64,000 nucleotides of DNA from JARKPK01 sp964631235 (lineage in GTDB: Bacteria > Planctomycetota > Planctomycetia > Pirellulales > Thermoguttaceae), in assembly GCA_964631235.1 (NCBI GenBank), contig CAZVZX010000017.1:1-64000 (forward strand), in the 5' to 3' direction. Shown here piece by piece: positions 47,168 through 55,665 of this stretch (its first letter is position 1; each line of letters opens with the position of its first letter). The notes beneath the pieces were generated by a model. It did not search any database, was not told where the DNA came from, and worked only from the letters and a program-made list of their open reading frames with translations. A program made the translations under genes and the position numbers.

Positions 47168-48025
47168 GGTGTATCTTCCCTTGCGTTGCTTGAAGTGAAC
47201 GACAAGCGGCGCCGAACGACGGGCGATGCCGGCCGACAGGCGGCCGAAACGCCGGTTCGCCTCTTTCGTTGCGCCGCCGACGAGGCCGAGAATGCACCGG
47301 CAACGACGGGCTGTCAGAGCGGCAATTGCCTGCGGCAACAACTTCGCGCCGCAGATCGGCCCGGCAGCGCACACTCGCCGCCGTCCGACCAAAGCAATCG
47401 CCTAACGCGAATCGACCAAGGCCGATGTCGCTGCGCCCAAAGGGATCGATCGAGCAGTCAGAACCGCTGCCGCCGCGTCCCGATTTCGGGCAGCGGTTTG
47501 GGGACGGGGCAACGCCGCGAGGCAACGCCTCGCCAGCGCGCCGAACCGCCCGGGCGGAGCGCCTGCGCGCACCAACGTTGGTCGGATTGAAGCCGCCGAC
47601 CGACGGGGCGCCGCCACCGCTGCCTTCAGCGCCCGAACAAGCCCTGCCGAGCGGGCCGGCCGATGCCGATAAGCCGGGCATCGCCGGTCCGCCGCGCCTT
47701 GGGCCTGTCGCGCGCCCCACAGCCAGCGGATGACCACGAGAAGAAGATGCATGTCACATCCACCCCGACGCAGGGTGGTTTCTTACTGCTTCGAACGATC
47801 CCACACCCGTCGCAATCGCCCGGAGCCGACTCTGGCGTCGTCGCCGATACGTTGCTAATCTTCATCTTACCAAAGTTTTTCGTTACCGCAACGTCGGTTT
47901 ACCGCCCGCAGCCGAAAGACGTAGGCCGCGTGTTCGCGGAAAATGCGTTTTGCCGAGATATTTTCGGCCTGCGCCGCCTCGAGTCGCTGTCGGGTATGGT
48001 TCGGAAACGCTGAAATAGTCGGTCA
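47168..48025. other. Intergenic region between RNase Y and tilS
   Basis: About 860 bases without a supported gene. Several frames are open because of GC bias but none has a ribosome site plus protein-like composition. A possible minus-strand promoter is at 47864-47891. Confidence 0.5.
47864..47891 (-). promoter_or_regulatory. Candidate promoter upstream of RNase Y
   Basis: On the minus strand TTGCGG (47891-47886), 16 bases, then TAAGAT (47869-47864) with a TGG just before it (extended -10 type). It would give a leader of nearly 700 nt before the rny GTG, which lowers the likelihood that it serves that gene directly. Confidence 0.3.
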
Positions 48026-49054
48026 ATGCTCGGTTTTGAAGCTCGAATCGCGGAACGCTGGTCGCCTGCCCAATGGGCCGACGTTGGTGTGGTGTTGGCC
48101 GTCTCGGGCGGGGCCGACAGCGTAGCGTTGTTTCGGGCCATGGTCGCTCTGAAGCAGCGCGTTGGCGGATCGGGTCGTTTGATCGTCGGGCATTTCAACC
48201 ACCGGATTCGGGGCGACGAGTCCGACGCCGACGCCCAGTTCGTTCAGCGGCTTTGCGCGCGGTTCGACGTGATCTGCCACATTGGGCAGGCTGCCGCTGG
48301 CCGCATCGCCGCGGGCGGGGACGGACTCGAACTGGCTGCCCGCAAAGTCCGCTACGAGTTCTTGACCGAACTTTGCGGTCGGTGCGGCGCTCGATTCCTG
48401 GCGACCGCGCACACGGCCGACGATCAAGCGGAAACCGTTCTGCACCGGATCATCCGCGGAACGGGAATTCGAGGGCTGGCAGGGATTGCGCCGGCGCGCC
48501 GCATGGGCGATTGGTCGCTTGTGCGGCCGATCCTTTGGAGCCGGCGCAGCGAAGTGCTCGATTACCTTCGAGCGATCGACCAGCCGTTTCGAGACGACTC
48601 GAGCAACGCCGACCGTTCGCTTACCCGGAACCGCATTCGGCACGATGTCTTGCCGATGCTGGCCGCCGATTTCAATCGTGATGTCGTCGCGGCATTGGTC
48701 CGTTTGGCGGAGCAGGCCCGCGAAGTGCGCCACCTGCTTGATGGATCGGTCGAACGGCTGTTCGACCAGCGGGTGGAGGTGCGGCCTACCGGCATTGTCC
48801 GCGTCGCACGGCGCGGAGCGGGCGAGCAACCGAGCTTGCTTTTGGGCGAACTAATGACGGCGATTTGGCGCCATCGAGGCTGGCCGCAACAATCGATGAC
48901 GTATCGCCACTGGCGGCGGTTAGTCGCCATGCTTCAATCGGGGCGCCCGAGGCAAATCATGTTCCCGGGGGCGATCGTCGCCTCGGCGGACGCCGACTTT
49001 CTGACGCTTGTGCCGTCCGCCGACACGCACGGCGTTGAGCCGGGCGATGGCTGA
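48026..49054 (+). CDS. tilS: tRNA(Ile)-lysidine synthase TilS
   Basis: A 342-residue N-type PP-loop ATPase that converts C34 of tRNA-Ile(CAU) to lysidine. The PP-loop S27-G-G-A-D-S32 is intact, followed by HFNHRIRGDESDAD, ATAHTADDQAETVLHRIIRGTG and DSSNADRSLTRNRIRHDVLP, all TilS signatures. The C-terminal substrate-binding region is shorter than in E. coli, as in many bacteria. The exact start is uncertain because no strong ribosome site precedes 48026. It stands alone on the plus strand. Confidence 0.93.
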   Translation: MLGFEARIAERWSPAQWADVGVVLAVSGGADSVALFRAMVALKQRVGGSGRLIVGHFNHRIRGDESDADAQFVQRLCARFDVICHIGQAAAGRIAAGGDGLELAARKVRYEFLTELCGRCGARFLATAHTADDQAETVLHRIIRGTGIRGLAGIAPARRMGDWSLVRPILWSRRSEVLDYLRAIDQPFRDDSSNADRSLTRNRIRHDVLPMLAADFNRDVVAALVRLAEQAREVRHLLDGSVERLFDQRVEVRPTGIVRVARRGAGEQPSLLLGELMTAIWRHRGWPQQSMTYRHWRRLVAMLQSGRPRQIMFPGAIVASADADFLTLVPSADTHGVEPGDG

Positions 49055-49170
49055 TGGTTTGGCCGTCGCCAGTCCGGGCATCGGTGCCGTGCCGGGCGTT
49101 TTTCGGTGTCGTCGCCGACACCGTGGTCATTACTAGCGATGGCGGCCCCGGTGCGGGCGGTCGGTTTGAT

Positions 49171-49443
49171 TCAGTCTCGCGGTTTCGAGGCTTCTTTCGA
49201 GTCCTTGGCCGGAGCAATGCCGGCCTGCTCGGCGCTGGGGAACTTCTCCTTCTGAAGCTCTTGCTCGAGCTGCTGTTCGCGGCGCAGGGCGCGCAGTTGC
49301 TTGAACGGACGCGGGCCATAATGCAGGCCGTCGGCCTGATGTCCGCGCATCATCAGTCCGCAGCCCGAGGCCGGCGCCGCCAAGACAAGAGCCAAGGCCC
49401 AACGGGCGATCCATCGCAGGCATGATTGGTTGAGGCGATTCAC
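49171..49443 (-). CDS. Small lipoprotein
   Basis: A 90-residue lipoprotein. It starts at a GTG (49443) with AGGAG seven bases upstream. The signal WIARWALALVLAAPASGC ends in lipobox ASGC (Cys28). The mature part is short and helical with an amphipathic charged stretch (QLRALRREQQLEQELQKEKF) and a Lys/Glu-rich tail. No known family recognised. It faces the same way as the Trp-rich secreted protein 124 bases upstream and may be expressed with it. Confidence 0.65.
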   Translation of the reverse strand: MNRLNQSCLRWIARWALALVLAAPASGCGLMMRGHQADGLHYGPRPFKQLRALRREQQLEQELQKEKFPSAEQAGIAPAKDSKEASKPRD

Positions 49444-49566
49444 GGAACAACTCCTAACTGGTTCGCGTTGCGTGTGAGGCCGGCGGGGCGGCCTTTTCGG
49501 GGATTCGGCATTTCGATCGGTGGAACGAACAGCCCGCTCGATCGGATTCGTTGCACGATCGGCGAC

Positions 49567-49950
49567 TCAAGGGGCCGGCCGCTCCAAACGCATGAAGTCG
49601 TCGATGGTATGCAGCTTTTCGGGTTGCTGTTCGCCGCCGAAGAGCGAGCCGAAAAAGCCCTTCTTTTCCTTTTCGGGCGGTTTTCGAGTGCTGTAACTGC
49701 TGCCCACGCCGGAATACGGCCCGGCGAAGGTGTTCGCCGGTTTGGGTTTCGGCGCGAAAGGATTCCACCACGAGGTTTTCTTGGGCGGGGTGGTCGGTGT
49801 GGGCTTGGCCGGTTGATTGGCCGTCGTTCGCACTCCGGCCTGCTCTTGGGCCGAATCTTTCTTGCCGAACGGCCACCAGTCGGCAGCCGAGGTCGTCGAG
49901 ACCACGGCGATTGCGAATACAAAGAATGCTCCAGGGATCAATCGCATCAT
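49567..49950 (-). CDS. Small secreted protein with Trp-Pro-Phe motifs
   Basis: A 127-residue protein with a signal peptide (LIPGAFFVFAIAVVSTTSA). The mature region is low-complexity and basic: DWWPFGKKD, a Thr/Pro/Lys linker, WWNPFAPKPKP, and a Gly/Phe patch (KKGFFGSLFGG). Two W-W-x-P-F motifs are the only notable sequence. ATG at 49950 follows GGAG. No function can be assigned; such short W/P/F-rich proteins often bind membranes or the cell envelope. Confidence 0.6.
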   Translation of the reverse strand: MMRLIPGAFFVFAIAVVSTTSAADWWPFGKKDSAQEQAGVRTTANQPAKPTPTTPPKKTSWWNPFAPKPKPANTFAGPYSGVGSSYSTRKPPEKEKKGFFGSLFGGEQQPEKLHTIDDFMRLERPAP

Positions 49951-50591
49951 CTGTTCATCTCCGCCGTTTCGCGTCGGCCGCCGTGCCGGCCCTTGCCCGA
50001 TAACCTGGTTGTCGCGAGCGGACTGTTCTCGGTGGGTGAGAAGTCAGTTCGCGCGGGGCGCGACGTAGGCCGTCGGTTCGACGGGCCAGCGACCTTACGC
50101 AGCAGCCGGCCGCTCGATCGTGTTGTTGGTCGAGACTCTCGATCCGGGCGTGCGGCCTATTTTTGGGTTTTGCGGGTGGAAGTCTCGCAAAACCGGGCCG
50201 CAGCGTAAAGATCAATTTGAGCACGCCTGAAAGTGAACGGGTGAACACTGGCGAAACGCTGTCGATGGCTGGAGTGAAGGCCGGCTGATTCGGGGAAAGC
50301 TCGGTGGCTCCATGCTCTTCACCTAACGAAACCCGCTGCGCTGAAGGTCGCGTATGGCGCTTTGGTGCCGCCGGGGCGGGGGTGCGGGTGGGTCTGCCTA
50401 CCGATCGCCGGTCGCTTGCGGTAGAATAACCCGTTTACGGCAGCAACCGGTTTGCCGGCTTCGACCCTGGACGGGGTGCGGACCCTGGCTACCGGAAAAC
50501 GGCCCGTTGTGGCTCGGCCGTTCGTTCGGCCTGAGAGAGGGCCGCCGTTGGAAGACAGATTTCTTGTAGCTCGATTCGGGAGCGCGCGATC
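49951..50591. other. Intergenic region between divergent small secreted gene and aldolase
   Basis: About 640 bases with no supported gene. A perfect hairpin with 9-bp arms (GGTTTTGCG at 50166-50174, CGCAAAACC at 50186-50194, 11-base loop) is present without a T tract on either side. A TAGAAT at 50422-50427 could be the -10 of the aldolase gene but lacks a matching -35. Confidence 0.5.
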
Positions 50592-51572
50592 ATGATTGTT
50601 ACGACGAAGGAGCTGTTCCAGCATGCGTACGGTCGCTATGCGATCGGCGCGTACAATATCAATAACTTGGAGCAAACCGTCGGTTTGTTCCGCGGCAACT
50701 TGGGCAAGTCGAAATCGAACAGCGACCCGGTCGATGCCGGAAAAAGCGCGCCGTTCATCATTCAGATTTCGCGCGGGGCGCGGAGCTACAGCGACAAACG
50801 GTTTTTGGAGGCGATGATTCGTACAGCCGACCAGGTGTTTCCCGAGGCGATCTTCGCCGTCCATCTCGACCACGGTACGGAAGAGGTGTGCTACGACTGC
50901 ATCGACAGCGGCTTCTACAGCTCGGTCATGATCGACGCTTCGCATGAGCCCTTCGAGAAGAACATCGAAATCACCAAGCGGGTGGTGGATCGGGCGCATG
51001 CCAAGGGTGTGGTGGTCGAGGCCGAATTGGGCCAATTGGGCGGGGTGGAAGAAGACGTCGTCGGCAGTGTGTGTCTGACCGAGCCTGCACAGGCCGCCGA
51101 GTTTATCGAACGCACCGGCTGCGACTCGCTCGCGGTGGCTATCGGCACGTCGCACGGCGCGTATAAGTTCAGCGGTGCCCAAGGAATCCGGCTCGATCGC
51201 CTGGCCGAGATCCAGAAGGCGGTGCCCAAGAACTTCCCGTTGGTCATGCATGGTTCAAGCAGCGTGCCGAAAGAATGGGTCGATCGGATCAATGCCGCCG
51301 GCGGGGCGATCAAAAGCGCCAGCGGCGTGGACGAAGCCCAGTACATCCAAGCGGCGCGTTTGGGCGTGTGCAAAGTGAATATCGACACCGACGGTCGGCT
51401 CGTCTGGTGCGCGATTCATCGCGAATCGTTCCGCGACGATCCGGCCAACTTCGACCTTCGCCCGCCCGGAAAACTCTTCATGGAGGCCTACGCCGCCTAC
51501 ATCATTCACAAGAACACGAAGTTGGGCTCGGCCGGACAGTTGGAGGCCGTGCGTCAACTCGTGCGCAAGTAG
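50592..51572 (+). CDS. fba: Class II fructose-bisphosphate aldolase
   Basis: A 326-residue zinc-dependent aldolase of the class II family that splits fructose-1,6-bisphosphate. H91-L-D93-H94-G gives the zinc and proton-shuttle residues, VVEAELGQLGG and the phosphate-binding segments LAVAIGTSHGAYKF, MHGSSSVPKEW and KVNIDTDGRLVW are intact. An insert after NNLEQTVGLFRG (about 32-50) marks the long-form subtype. ATG at 50592 follows GGGAG. The gene stands alone; downstream are only mobile or repeat elements. Tagatose-bisphosphate aldolase activity cannot be excluded. Confidence 0.92.
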   Translation: MIVTTKELFQHAYGRYAIGAYNINNLEQTVGLFRGNLGKSKSNSDPVDAGKSAPFIIQISRGARSYSDKRFLEAMIRTADQVFPEAIFAVHLDHGTEEVCYDCIDSGFYSSVMIDASHEPFEKNIEITKRVVDRAHAKGVVVEAELGQLGGVEEDVVGSVCLTEPAQAAEFIERTGCDSLAVAIGTSHGAYKFSGAQGIRLDRLAEIQKAVPKNFPLVMHGSSSVPKEWVDRINAAGGAIKSASGVDEAQYIQAARLGVCKVNIDTDGRLVWCAIHRESFRDDPANFDLRPPGKLFMEAYAAYIIHKNTKLGSAGQLEAVRQLVRK

Positions 51573-51794
51573 TTCGGCGACGGTTGCATTCGGCCGGAAG
51601 TGCGGCTGCGAGTGTCGCGGTGCCGCTGCGCTAGCGCCTGCGGCTCGGCCTTTGTTCGTTGTGCCAGCGGCGGCCGCGATGGTTGCCGATGGGCAATGCG
51701 GCGGTCTTGTTTCGATTCCAAGCCGTAACGAGTGTACGTCGGCTGGTGCTGTGCGCACAGTGCGAGCCAATCGGAGTCGGCTTGTTCCGCGCAA

Positions 51795-51892
51795 CAGCCC
51801 GTTGAAAAAGTCATTATTGGATTCGCGGCTGCGCGTGTTTTCCGCAGAGTGCGCGGGCTGAATTCGTTCGAATCGTGTTTTTCAACGGGCTG
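51795..51892. mobile_element. MITE-like element with 15-bp perfect terminal inverted repeats
   Basis: CAGCCCGTTGAAAAA at 51795-51809 is the exact reverse complement of TTTTTCAACGGGCTG at 51878-51892. A nested pair (GATTCG at 51820, CGAATC at 51869) adds a second stem. It is 98 bp long and encodes nothing. This is the form of a non-autonomous transposon end-to-end derivative; no target duplication is obvious. A long-loop transcript terminator for the aldolase is a weaker alternative. Confidence 0.7.
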
Positions 51893-52014
51893 CTAATACC
51901 ACAGCGCTAAGTCGCGGCAAATGGTGAGTAGGGCACGACAACGGCTTTTTGGTGTTTCCCGGCTGTGAATATCCGGTTTCCCGGTTCTACTTTCGAGGCG
52001 ACTCAGCGCTGTCG

Positions 52015-52120
52015 GTGCTAAAAAACCGCGAAAGACGGAAAGCGGTTCACCCGGGGGACGCGCGTAAGAAAGCGGCGTTGCTGCGCCCGGGGCCGCCATC
52101 GCGATTGTGTGGCACGATTT
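52015..52120 (+). repeat. Dispersed intergenic repeat, copy 4
   Basis: AAAAAACCGCGAAAGACG, GAAAGCGGTTCACC, GCGTAAGAAAGCGGCG, GTTGCTGCGCCCGGGGCCGC and ATTGTGTGGCACGATT follow in the family order. The AACCGC/GCGGTT stem is perfect here. It lies in the same orientation as the other three copies, about 120 bases downstream of the MITE-like element. Confidence 0.75.
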
Positions 52121-52148
52121 GGTTTTGCGGCGGAAATCCTTCGGGGCG

Positions 52149-53048
52149 TCAATTCGCGTCGGTTTCGGCGACAGAGGTTTGAGGATTGTATAGCCCGCTG
52201 TGCTGAGTTTGCACCAGGCGCAAGATCACGAGTTTTTGGACGGGCTGTTCGCCGCTTTCACTGAAGAAGTTGTGTCCGAGGCTGCCCGGACGATCAGGCA
52301 GACAGCCGAGGATCAGCATTTCACCGGGGCTCAAGGTGGCGGAGGCGGTCAACTCTTCGAACACGCGACGAGGCCGGCCGGCCTCTAACCGCAAGATGCC
52401 CTGATCGCCGACCCAGCGCTGCCGCGGTTGATCGTGGTGCAGTTCGGGGGTTACGTCGATTTTCACGCGGCCGTCAGGCAGCAGGGTAGGGGTGACGGCC
52501 AAGAGAGCCTGTGCTTGCGAATAGGTTTGGCCGCAAACGCCGTCGTCGGTGCGAACGAGTACCGGCAGTTGGTCGTAGGTGCCCGAGGTGATTACTTCGC
52601 CGCGTCGGCCGGAACGCAGGGGCATGTGGCGATGCTCGTTTCGAATCGGCTGGGCCAGATCGGCCAAGGCGATCGTGGTGCCCGACTTCTGTTCGGACGG
52701 CTGCGATTGCAGATCGAGCAGTTGTGAAAGGCCGATCGGCAATGTTGTGCCCACCACGCCCGCCCGAAAACCATTTTGTGCTAATCGGGTGCGAACTTCG
52801 GCGGGCAGGTGCTGCTCGTCAATCTCTTCCCAGATTTTTTGGGCGGCCGCTTGTTCGGTGCAGGGGATGCGGACGATCACCACGTCGAAAACGGCGCTGT
52901 CGGGCGAAAGCTGCGGTGCCACCAGCGGCGATTTGCCGGGCAGGGCGATCGGCGCAGTGCATCCGAAAACGAAGACCCACAGGCAGCAGAAAGCCCCGCG
53001 GGGGCCTGCCGCAGAAAGGGTTCGGGTTGCAGAGGCGAATAGCGACAT
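52149..53048 (-). CDS. Secretin-like lipoprotein
   Basis: About 299 residues from the ATG at 53048. The signal ends in VFVFGC, a plausible lipobox. The segment from about residue 120 to the end has the pattern of the C-terminal beta domain of type II/III secretins: TYDQLPVLVRTDDGVCGQTYSQAQALLAVTPTLLPDGRVKIDVTPELHH, followed by LSPGEMLILGCLPDRPGSLGHNFF and a final VILRLVQT strand. It lacks the repeated N-domains of GspD, and several loop residues differ, so it may be a planctomycete-specific relative and not a functional channel. It is far from the GspE/PilT cluster. The start is not supported by a good ribosome site. Confidence 0.6.
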   Translation of the reverse strand: MSLFASATRTLSAAGPRGAFCCLWVFVFGCTAPIALPGKSPLVAPQLSPDSAVFDVVIVRIPCTEQAAAQKIWEEIDEQHLPAEVRTRLAQNGFRAGVVGTTLPIGLSQLLDLQSQPSEQKSGTTIALADLAQPIRNEHRHMPLRSGRRGEVITSGTYDQLPVLVRTDDGVCGQTYSQAQALLAVTPTLLPDGRVKIDVTPELHHDQPRQRWVGDQGILRLEAGRPRRVFEELTASATLSPGEMLILGCLPDRPGSLGHNFFSESGEQPVQKLVILRLVQTQHSGLYNPQTSVAETDAN

Positions 53049-53427
53049 GCCTTCGGAAACGACGTACGACCGCACCGAACAGTTGGAAAACCGCAGTACC
53101 TTTGGGGGACATTCGGGGCGACAACGGCACCCGCTTCGACCGGTTTCCAAAGGGGGCCGAAAGATACTCGAACCCCCGGCAAGGGTCAAGAGAACTCGAC
53201 AGAACGGCGATGCCTGAGTAACCTAATGGTTTCCCCGCCGTCGCGGACACATGGCTGGGCATCGGCGCGACCGCGAACCGACGGCCGTTTTCGTCGGCGC
53301 AGTGACAATAAGCCGATCGGCCGATCGTAGGCGAATTCCAGAGCGCATCGACGGAGAAGGGCCGGTCGGGTCGCAGCGGCGTTTGGGGATGCGACAATTG
53401 TACGAAGTCGTGTGAGGGGAACTAGTT
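53049..53427. other. Intergenic region between divergent secretin-like gene and trpB2
   Basis: About 380 bases without a gene, repeat or clear promoter that I can support. The only signal is the GAGGGG ribosome site of the downstream gene at its end. Confidence 0.45.
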
Positions 53428-54786
53428 ATGCAGTGCAAACGGGTGTTGTTGACCGAGAACGATATTCCGACCGCCTGGTACAATCTTCAGGCCGACCTGC
53501 CCGCGCCGGTCCCCCCGCCGCTTCATCCGGTAACGCACGAGCCGATGGGCCCGGAATTGTTGACGCGAATCTTCGCCCGGGCGCTAATCGAGCAAGAGGT
53601 CAGCCGCGAGCGATGGATCGAAATTCCCTCCGAGGTCCGCCGCTTGTACGCCATTTGGCGGCCCACGCCGCTCGTCCGCGCCTACGATCTGGAAAAAGCG
53701 CTGGGCACGCCGGCACGCATCTACTTCAAAGACGAAAGCCACAGCCCCCCGGGCAGCCATAAACCCAACACGGCCTTGCCGCAGGCCTACTACAACAAAC
53801 AAGAGGGCATCATGCGGCTTTCGACCGAGACGGGCGCCGGGCAGTGGGGCAGCTCGCTGGCGTTCGTTTGCTCGCTGCTGGGAATGCAGTGCAAAGTGTA
53901 CATGGTGAAGGTGAGCTACAACCACAAGCCTTATCGCCGCTCGATGATGCAGCTTTGGGGCGCCGAGGTCACCCCCAGCCCTTCGGAAGAAACGGAAGCC
54001 GGCCGGCAGATTCTCGCGGCCGATCCGAATTGCCCGGGCAGCTTGGGCATCGCCATCAGCGAGGCCGTCGAAGTCGCCATGAATCGCGACGACACGAATT
54101 ACACGCTCGGCAGCGTGCTCAATCATGTGATGCTGCACCAAACGGTCATCGGGCTCGAAGCCGAGCGGCAGTTCGAGATGATCGGCGATTGGCCCGATGT
54201 CGTTTTCGGCTGCGTCGGCGGCGGGAGCAACTTTGCCGGGCTCGTTTTCCCGCTGTTGCGGCACAAGATTGCCGGCAAGCGCGACACCCGGTTCGTCGCC
54301 TGCGAACCGCATTCGTGCCCCTCGATGAGTCGCGGCCAATACCGCTACGATTACGGCGACACGACCAAACTCACCCCGCTGGTCAAAATGCATACGCTCG
54401 GCCACGGCTTTGTGCCGCCGGGAATTCATGCGGGCGGACTGCGCTACCACGGGATGGCGCCGATGGTCAGCTTGGCCGCCAAGCTGGGATTGGTCGAAGC
54501 GGCTGCGTTCCATCAAATCGAGTGCTTCCAAGCGGCTCGGCTTTTCGCGGCCACCGAAGGGATCATTCCCGCGCCCGAAACCTCGCACGCGGTGCGCGGC
54601 GCTGTGGCCGAGGCCCTCCGCTGCCGCGAAACCGGCGAAGAAAAGTGCATCCTGTTCAATCTGAGCGGACACGGGCTTTGCGATTTGGGTTCCTACGATC
54701 GCTTCCTCAGCGGCGAGTTGGAAGACTATTCCTACCCGCAAGAGAAAATCGAAGAATCGCTCGCCGAGCTGCCGCAAATCGATTGA
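53428..54786 (+). CDS. trpB: Tryptophan synthase beta chain, TrpB2 type
   Basis: A 452-residue PLP enzyme. The long N-terminus and the signature RPTPLVRAYDLEKALGTPARIYFKDESHSPPGSHKPN with K112 (the PLP lysine) are typical of TrpB2, which is longer than classic TrpB (about 400). Later motifs include STETGAGQWGSSLAF, VGGGSNFAG and LSGHGLCD (serine binding the phosphate). It makes tryptophan from indole and serine; many TrpB2 proteins work without TrpA and may use other sources of indole. No trpA is adjacent. ATG at 53428 follows GAGGGGA. Confidence 0.9.
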   Translation: MQCKRVLLTENDIPTAWYNLQADLPAPVPPPLHPVTHEPMGPELLTRIFARALIEQEVSRERWIEIPSEVRRLYAIWRPTPLVRAYDLEKALGTPARIYFKDESHSPPGSHKPNTALPQAYYNKQEGIMRLSTETGAGQWGSSLAFVCSLLGMQCKVYMVKVSYNHKPYRRSMMQLWGAEVTPSPSEETEAGRQILAADPNCPGSLGIAISEAVEVAMNRDDTNYTLGSVLNHVMLHQTVIGLEAERQFEMIGDWPDVVFGCVGGGSNFAGLVFPLLRHKIAGKRDTRFVACEPHSCPSMSRGQYRYDYGDTTKLTPLVKMHTLGHGFVPPGIHAGGLRYHGMAPMVSLAAKLGLVEAAAFHQIECFQAARLFAATEGIIPAPETSHAVRGAVAEALRCRETGEEKCILFNLSGHGLCDLGSYDRFLSGELEDYSYPQEKIEESLAELPQID

Positions 54787-54838
54787 AAACCATCCGCTCG
54801 AATCGCGCGACCGAGCCCCCCGCGGCGGAACGTCTGCC

Positions 54839-55195
54839 TCACTTCACGAGCGTGGAGAGCAATGTGCCCAGTTTCTCAAGGGCTTCGGCAGTCGTTTGCG
54901 CCGGCAGCTCGCAGATCAACGTTGCATCCCGGGCTCGCCAGTCGAGACTTTTCACCTGGTCGGCCAACACCACACCGCTCACTCTCAATCCATCGGGGAT
55001 ATCCACTTCGAAGGGGTATCCTTTCTTCTGTGAGGTGATCGGGCAGAACAAAGCCAACCCGACCTTGGCGTTGTACGCCTCGGGCGACATAACAACGGCC
55101 GGGCGGCGGCCGGCTTGCTCATGTCCAGCTTGCGGATCGAAGGCAAGCCAGACAACATCCCCGCGTTTCGGGACGTACCGTTTGGGCCTTACCAT
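54839..55195 (-). CDS. mazF: MazF/PemK-family toxin (mRNA interferase)
   Basis: A 118-residue toxin of the MazF/PemK fold: RGDVVWLAFDPQAGHEQAGRRPAVVMS contains the conserved R-G-D and G-H-E-Q-x-G-x-R-P blocks, and VGLALFCPIT, VVLADQVKSLDW complete the core. MazF toxins cut single-stranded RNA at short motifs. Its ATG overlaps the last seven bases of the antitoxin gene, the usual coupled layout. No insert or truncation is evident. Confidence 0.92.
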   Translation of the reverse strand: MVRPKRYVPKRGDVVWLAFDPQAGHEQAGRRPAVVMSPEAYNAKVGLALFCPITSQKKGYPFEVDIPDGLRVSGVVLADQVKSLDWRARDATLICELPAQTTAEALEKLGTLLSTLVK

Positions 55196-55434
55196 GCTTC
55201 CCTGCCTACGGCCTCACCGGTTGTGATCTCGCCATGCACGTTGTCCGGCGTAATCTGCGACAAGAGTCGCTTGAGGGTGAACTTGCGCTTGTCGGCGACA
55301 GGGGCGACCACGAGTTTGCCCTTGGCTAATGAGATTTCCACGGTCAATCGATCGCGCAGCCCGGCTTCTTCCGCGAAGCACTTCGGAATGCGCACCGCGA
55401 GGCTATTGCCCCATTTCTGCACGCGGGTTCTCAT
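55189..55434 (-). CDS. mazE: MazE-family antitoxin (AbrB-like)
   Basis: An 81-residue antitoxin. The N-terminal swapped-hairpin DNA-binding domain reads RVQKWGNSLAVRIPKCFAEEAGL, with the W-G-N-S-L-A-x-R-I-P core of MazE. The C-terminal part (about 45-81) is the toxin-neutralising tail. ATG at 55434 follows GGAG; the earlier in-frame start at 55527 is not MazE-like and would run through the operator. It is expressed with mazF, which overlaps its stop. Confidence 0.9.
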   Translation of the reverse strand: MRTRVQKWGNSLAVRIPKCFAEEAGLRDRLTVEISLAKGKLVVAPVADKRKFTLKRLLSQITPDNVHGEITTGEAVGREAW

Positions 55435-55462
55435 CGCGGTTCTCCATCGGCCATCGAACGGC

Positions 55463-55487
55463 CATGTATCTACATTGAAGATACATG
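55463..55487. promoter_or_regulatory. Palindromic mazEF operator
   Basis: CATGTATCT (55463-55471), seven bases, AGATACATG (55479-55487): perfect 9-bp arms. It lies 28 bases before the mazE start and covers the predicted -10, the expected site for autorepression by MazE or the MazEF complex. Confidence 0.75.
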
Positions 55488-55506
55488 ATCGAGGCAGCGG
55501 TTTCAA
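55478..55506 (-). promoter_or_regulatory. mazEF promoter
   Basis: On the minus strand TTGAAA (55506-55501), a 17-base spacer, TATCTT (55483-55478). The -10 box is within the second arm of the palindrome, so repressor and polymerase would exclude each other. Confidence 0.6.
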
Positions 55507-55665
55507 GGTCGGCCGGCAGCCGATCATTCGCGGGCCGGCGGCCCGCTGCAGCGAGCGACTCTTTCCGGCGAGGCGGGCATTTGCGAGAAAAAACCGCCGA
55601 ACGGTCGGCGTGCGAAACCTTCCGCCGAGGAAGCAGACTGCGGCCGGTGAATATGTGCGGCCGGT

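Larger units (their letters stand above)
51573..52148. other. Intergenic region carrying a MITE-like element and repeat copy 4
   Basis: No gene is supported between the aldolase and the secretin-like lipoprotein. Two repeat structures occupy it: the inverted-repeat element at 51795-51892 and the dispersed repeat at 52015-52120. Confidence 0.65.

Noticed and set aside
47402..47752. Minus-strand ORF of 116 codons downstream of a possible promoter
   Set aside because: No ribosome site, Arg/Ala-rich composition typical of shadows, no recognisable signal or domain.
50166..50194. Perfect 9-bp-arm hairpin as a terminator
   Set aside because: No T tract on either strand and it lies between divergent genes; kept only as an unexplained hairpin in the region note.
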